Assembly: GCF_036634175.1 (NCBI RefSeq)
Contig: NZ_JAZIFX010000001.1
Coordinates: forward strand, 558,001 to 622,000
Direction: 5' to 3'
Origin: Streptomyces sp. P9-A2
GTDB lineage: Bacteria; Actinomycetota; Actinomycetes; Streptomycetales; Streptomycetaceae
Length of the DNA stretch: 64,000 nt
Shown here: positions 60,970 to 64,000 of the stretch, piece by piece
Layout of the letters: each line of letters opens with the position of its first letter
Numbering within the stretch: the first letter of the stretch is position 1
Made by a program: the position numbers and the translations under genes
The notes under the pieces: model-generated
The model's input: only the letters and a program-made list of their open reading frames with translations
Database searches by the model: none
Told to the model about the DNA's origin: nothing

Positions 60970-61665
60970 CTACGAGTGGTGCACCTTTCCGCGCAGTCGG
61001 CGAAGCTCGGGAAAGGGCCTGGTGACCCGGCGGGCAAGAAACTCGACACCGCTGGACCCGCCGGTCCCACCCTCCTCCCCGACCATCTTCGACACCAGCG
61101 CGAGGTGTGCCATTTTCCAGTGCCAGTACCCGTTCCCCACGTCCACCAGCGCTTCCGCGAGGCGGTGGAGCACCCCGGACTCCGCACCGAGCCGACAGAC
61201 GTCGTGCACGGACTGCCCGTGGTACTCGGCCGCCGCCGCGAACGCGTCGTAGAGGGTGCCCTGGTGATGGTGGTTGCCCAGCAGCGTGGTCAGCCGCCGG
61301 AACTGCGCGGACTGCGCGCCGCTCGCCGTGCCCAGATAGGGCCGAAACTCGGCGAAATAGCGCAGTGGCAGTTTCTCCAGCACCAGAATCTGCTGTTGCA
61401 GTACGCGTACCACCTCGCCAGCCCGCAGCAGGAATTCCAGTCCCAGCTCCAGATCGTGTGGGTCGCAGGGCGGCACGAGAGCTTCGGCGGCGGCGTCCAG
61501 ATCGGACCCCAGTTGCTTCAGCCACAGCTCGCACGACTGGTGGGTGATAATGAAGAACTGCTCCGCGAGGACGACCGCGCGGCTGGACGTGGGTGGGGTC
61601 CGAGGCTCCTGGAGCGAAAGCAGAGTCTCCATTCGGAGATATTCCGCGTACGTCAGAGGGCTCAA
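60970..61665 (-). CDS. tryptophan 2,3-dioxygenase-family enzyme
   Basis: TTG 61665 follows GAGGAGG by 7 bases; 231 residues, shorter than housekeeping TDO. Family motifs: LTYAEYLRMETLLSLQ, QFFIITHQSCELWLKQL (substrate-pocket His), GNHHHQGTLYDAF and heme-ligand region HWKMAHLALVSKMVGEEGGTGGSSGVEFL (axial His). Opens the indole ring of tryptophan or beta-hydroxytryptophan. Converges with the regulator and diverges from the P450. Cluster versions act in actinomycin and in quinoxaline (echinomycin) biosynthesis. Confidence 0.93.
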   Translation of the reverse strand: MSPLTYAEYLRMETLLSLQEPRTPPTSSRAVVLAEQFFIITHQSCELWLKQLGSDLDAAAEALVPPCDPHDLELGLEFLLRAGEVVRVLQQQILVLEKLPLRYFAEFRPYLGTASGAQSAQFRRLTTLLGNHHHQGTLYDAFAAAAEYHGQSVHDVCRLGAESGVLHRLAEALVDVGNGYWHWKMAHLALVSKMVGEEGGTGGSSGVEFLARRVTRPFPELRRLRGKVHHS

Positions 61666-61853
61666 GGCGCCGCCTCCTCGCGATAGGTGATCGACCGGCC
61701 TCCGCCGGACGATCCGGCGCCTCCGACGATCGGTATTCCTGAGAATGGCACGGAAAGGAACCGCCTGATCAGCAATCTTTCGCCTCTCATTCACGGAGAA
61801 AGACCTGCGCAAGAAATTTTCGTTGCCAGCGCCGGCGTTGTCACGATTCCGGC
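61666..61853. promoter_or_regulatory. divergent promoter region TDO/P450
   Basis: 188 bp between the two divergent starts, AT-rich for this window around 61780-61825 (AGAAATTTTCGTTG), without an identifiable operator. Confidence 0.4.
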
Positions 61854-63041
61854 ATGACCACCCCGACCGAGCTAGACCTGACCGATGCGACCGCCTTCGT
61901 ACGGCACGACGCACACGAGTTCTGGCGCCAGGTTCGGACGTCCCGACCTGTGTACTGGCACGAGGGGAACCCCGGTTTCTGGGTCGTTTCCCGCCACGCC
62001 GACGTGCTGGCCTGCTACGCCGACGTACGTTCCCTGAGTTCCGCTCGTGGGACCGTGCTGGAGGTGCTGCTGAGCGGCGGTGACTCGGCGGGCGGCAAGA
62101 TGCTCGCGGTCACCGACCGGCCCCGCCACCGCGAGCTGCGCAACCTGATGCTGCGCGCGTTCTCCCCACGCGTCCTCGGCGCGGTCGAACAGAGGGTACG
62201 GGAACGGGCCTCACTGCTCGTCAGGAACCTCGCCCGGCAGGGCGAGTTCGACTTCGCGACGGAGGTCGCCGAGCACATTCCGATGCAGACGATCTGCGAT
62301 CTGCTCTCCATTCCCGAGGCGGACCGCGAGAAGCTGCTGCGCTGGAACAAGCTGGCCCTCTCCTCGGACGACGCCGAGTCCGACCGGCTGGACTCGCTGG
62401 AGGCCCGGAACGAGATCGTCGGCTACTTCATGGACCTCGCTCAGCACCGCCGCGGCGACCCCGGCGACGACGTCGTCAGCATGATCGCCACGGCAGAGGT
62501 GGGAGACCGCCCGCTCACGCTGGAGGAGGTCGCGCTCAACTGCTATAGCCTCGTGCTCGGCGGCGACGAGTCCTCCCGGGTGTCCGCGATCTGCGCCGTG
62601 AAGACGTTCGCCGAGCACCCCGACCAGTGGCGGGCGCTGCGCGCAGGGACGGTCACGATCGACACGGCGGTCGAGGAGGTGCTGCGCTGGGCCACGCCCG
62701 CCATGCACTTTGCCCGCACCGCCATCCGGGACATGGAGATCGGCGGCCGACGGGTGCGCGCGGGCGACATCGTGACGCTGTGGAACACCTCAGCCAACAA
62801 CGACGAGGAGGTGTTCGACCAGCCGCGCCGGTTCGACCCGGCCCGCACGCCCAACAAGCACCTCTCCTTCGGCCACGGCCCGCACTTCTGCGTCGGCGCG
62901 TTCCTCGGCCGGGCGGAGCTGCGCGCACTGCTGAGCGCGCTCACCGGGTCGGTCACCGAGATCGAGGTGTGCGGCGAGCCCACACCGATCTACTCCAACT
63001 TCCTGAACGGCTACGCCGGCCTGCCGGTCGCCTTCCGCTGA
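61854..63041 (+). CDS. cytochrome P450, CYP of a biosynthetic cluster
   Basis: This is 395 residues. I-helix LVLGGDESSRVS (acid/Ser in place of the usual D/E-T), ExxR in EEVLRWATPAMHFART, heme loop FGHGPHFCVGAFLGRAEL with the Cys ligand. The I-helix and FARTA pattern resemble P450s that act on carrier-bound amino acids (NikQ, Ecm12-type, amino acid beta-hydroxylases). The A-T gene next to it would supply the carrier. The two genes converge with 6 bp between them. Confidence 0.93.
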   Translation: MTTPTELDLTDATAFVRHDAHEFWRQVRTSRPVYWHEGNPGFWVVSRHADVLACYADVRSLSSARGTVLEVLLSGGDSAGGKMLAVTDRPRHRELRNLMLRAFSPRVLGAVEQRVRERASLLVRNLARQGEFDFATEVAEHIPMQTICDLLSIPEADREKLLRWNKLALSSDDAESDRLDSLEARNEIVGYFMDLAQHRRGDPGDDVVSMIATAEVGDRPLTLEEVALNCYSLVLGGDESSRVSAICAVKTFAEHPDQWRALRAGTVTIDTAVEEVLRWATPAMHFARTAIRDMEIGGRRVRAGDIVTLWNTSANNDEEVFDQPRRFDPARTPNKHLSFGHGPHFCVGAFLGRAELRALLSALTGSVTEIEVCGEPTPIYSNFLNGYAGLPVAFR

Positions 63042-63047
63042 CGGCCG

Positions 63048-64000
63048 TCAGTCGGGCAGCCGGCTCTCGACGGCCACGGCCAGCTCGCCTATCGTCGCCG
63101 CCTCCAGCACCGTCCGGATCGGCCGCGCGATCTCGAACCGCTCACGGATCCGGGCGGTCAGCCTGGTCGCCTGTACGGAGTGCCCGCCGAGCTGGAAGAA
63201 GTTGTCGGCGACCCTCGCCTCCTGGATCCCGATAATGTCCCGCACAATCGCGCAGATCACGGCCGCGCAGTTGTCCGGCTCGACGGCATCCGGCGCCCGC
63301 CCGCCGTGCGGCTGTCCGTCCGCCCCCGCGTTCGGCTGCGGAAGGGCCGCCCGGTCGATCTTGCCGTTGGCCAGCGTCGGGAAGCGGTCCAGCACCATGA
63401 CGTGTGCGGGCACCATGTGCGCGGGCAGTGACTGGGCGGCATGGGCGCGCAGGTCGTCCGGCCCTACCGTCGCCGTGGTGGTGACGTAGGCGACGACATG
63501 CGCGTCGGCGAGCTCGCCCCGCACCACGGCGACGGCGACTTCCACCGCCGGATGGGCGGCGAGCCGGGTCTCGATCTCACCGAGTTCGACGCGGAAGCCG
63601 CGCAGCTTCACCTGGCCGTCCACGCGGCCCGCGAAGAAAAGATCGCCGTCCTCCGCCCTGCGGCCCCGGTCGCCCGTGCGGTACATCCGGCTGCCGGGCG
63701 ACCCGAACGGGTCGGCCACGAACTTCGCCGCGGTCGACCGAAACCGGTGGAGATAGCCGCGCGCCAGCCCGCTGCCCGCGATGTACAGTTCGCCCTCCGT
63801 GCCGGGCGGCACCGGGCGCAGGCGCTCGTCGAGCACGTACACCTCGTTGCCGATCCACGGCATGCCGATCCCGACGTCACCGGCGCCGTGCACCGGCCCG
63901 CCGATCGTCGCCCCGACGGTCACCTCGGTCGGACCGTAACCGTTGAACATCCGCCGCTCCCGTGACCACTTGCGCACCAGCGTCGGCGTACAGCTGTCCC
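63048..64000 (-). CDS. NRPS A-T protein (5' part beyond the window)
   Basis: The frame is open to the right edge. From the edge: A5 MFNGYGPTEVTVG, A6 GELYIAGSGLARGYL, A7 YRTGDRG, A8 GRVDGQVKLRGFRVELGEIE, A10 PTLANGKIDRAALP, then a carrier domain with NFFQLGGHSVQATRL (Ser for phosphopantetheine), then the stop. There is no condensation or thioesterase domain after the carrier, so it is a free-standing or C-terminal A-T unit as used to load an amino acid for tailoring by a P450. Substrate-code residues lie outside the window. Confidence 0.92.
   Translation of the reverse strand, partial: DSCTPTLVRKWSRERRMFNGYGPTEVTVGATIGGPVHGAGDVGIGMPWIGNEVYVLDERLRPVPPGTEGELYIAGSGLARGYLHRFRSTAAKFVADPFGSPGSRMYRTGDRGRRAEDGDLFFAGRVDGQVKLRGFRVELGEIETRLAAHPAVEVAVAVVRGELADAHVVAYVTTTATVGPDDLRAHAAQSLPAHMVPAHVMVLDRFPTLANGKIDRAALPQPNAGADGQPHGGRAPDAVEPDNCAAVICAIVRDIIGIQEARVADNFFQLGGHSVQATRLTARIRERFEIARPIRTVLEAATIGELAVAVESRLPD

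Overview
The window is high-GC actinobacterial DNA. Codon use, the many GTG/TTG starts, the overlapping stop/start joints and families such as DUF317, DUF4913, SCO6880 and DUF6112 point to Streptomyces. I see no rRNA, tRNA, origin or relaxase. Gene density is high and IS elements, insertionally split genes and nonsense or frameshifted remnants are common, as expected for accessory DNA (a large plasmid, an ICE or a chromosomal arm).

Layout. (1) 1-15.6 kb is an IS-rich island of defence-like genes. It holds the end of a DDE transposase, an IS5-type element with a cargo ORF, a helix-turn-helix/NACHT/LRR-like STAND NTPase (2772-5675), a decayed helicase, and a three-gene operon on the minus strand (small wHTH-like protein, SMC-like ATPase with zinc hook, large protein with a C-terminal PD-(D/E)xK-type nuclease motif). 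This operon resembles Lamassu/ABC-3C systems. Its nuclease gene is cut by an ISL3 element with perfect 25-bp ends and an 8-bp target duplication. An Abi_C-like gene follows. (2) 15.6-28 kb (minus strand) carries accessory genes: DUF317, HAD hydrolase, MFS, ATP-grasp ligase, MFS, two regulators (one HxlR-like), small conserved proteins, a secreted SH3-like protein, a RelE-like toxin, DUF4913 and a DNA methyltransferase. (3) 28.4-56.2 kb (plus strand) is a conjugation region of the type IV secretion kind: NlpC/P60 hydrolase, DUF6112, VirB8-like, VirB6/TrbL-like, SCO6880-like, VirB4-like ATPase, a lipoprotein and a VirD4-like coupling protein. Many small unknown genes lie between them, and a PAPS-reductase-like/C5-methyltransferase/DnaB-N module follows. 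Part of this region (39.5-45.3 kb) is decaying: an IS5-type element carrying a GrpB gene splits a small ORF, a 95-bp direct repeat marks a partial gene duplication, and one gene has an in-frame amber codon. (4) 56,421-57,548 is a type I-E-like CRISPR array of 19 repeats with no cas genes in the window. (5) From 57,549 to the end is part of a non-ribosomal peptide cluster: the C-terminal piece of an NRPS (A-domain remnant with embedded N-methyltransferase, carrier, thioesterase), MbtH-like protein, wHTH regulator, tryptophan 2,3-dioxygenase-like enzyme, P450 and an A-T NRPS running off the edge.

How the parts work together. The conjugation genes would build a cell-envelope channel (VirB4, VirB6, VirB8, SCO6880, DUF6112) with a wall hydrolase and a coupling ATPase, and two DNA methyltransferases could protect the transferred DNA. 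The NRPS cluster content (methylating TE-terminated NRPS, MbtH, TDO, P450, free A-T didomain) resembles quinoxaline/bis-intercalator pathways such as echinomycin, where Trp on a carrier is hydroxylated by the P450 and opened by the TDO homologue. The most striking anomaly is the junction at 57,548/57,549: the CRISPR array ends exactly where the NRPS reading frame begins in mid-adenylation domain. Either a real rearrangement or an assembly join put them together.
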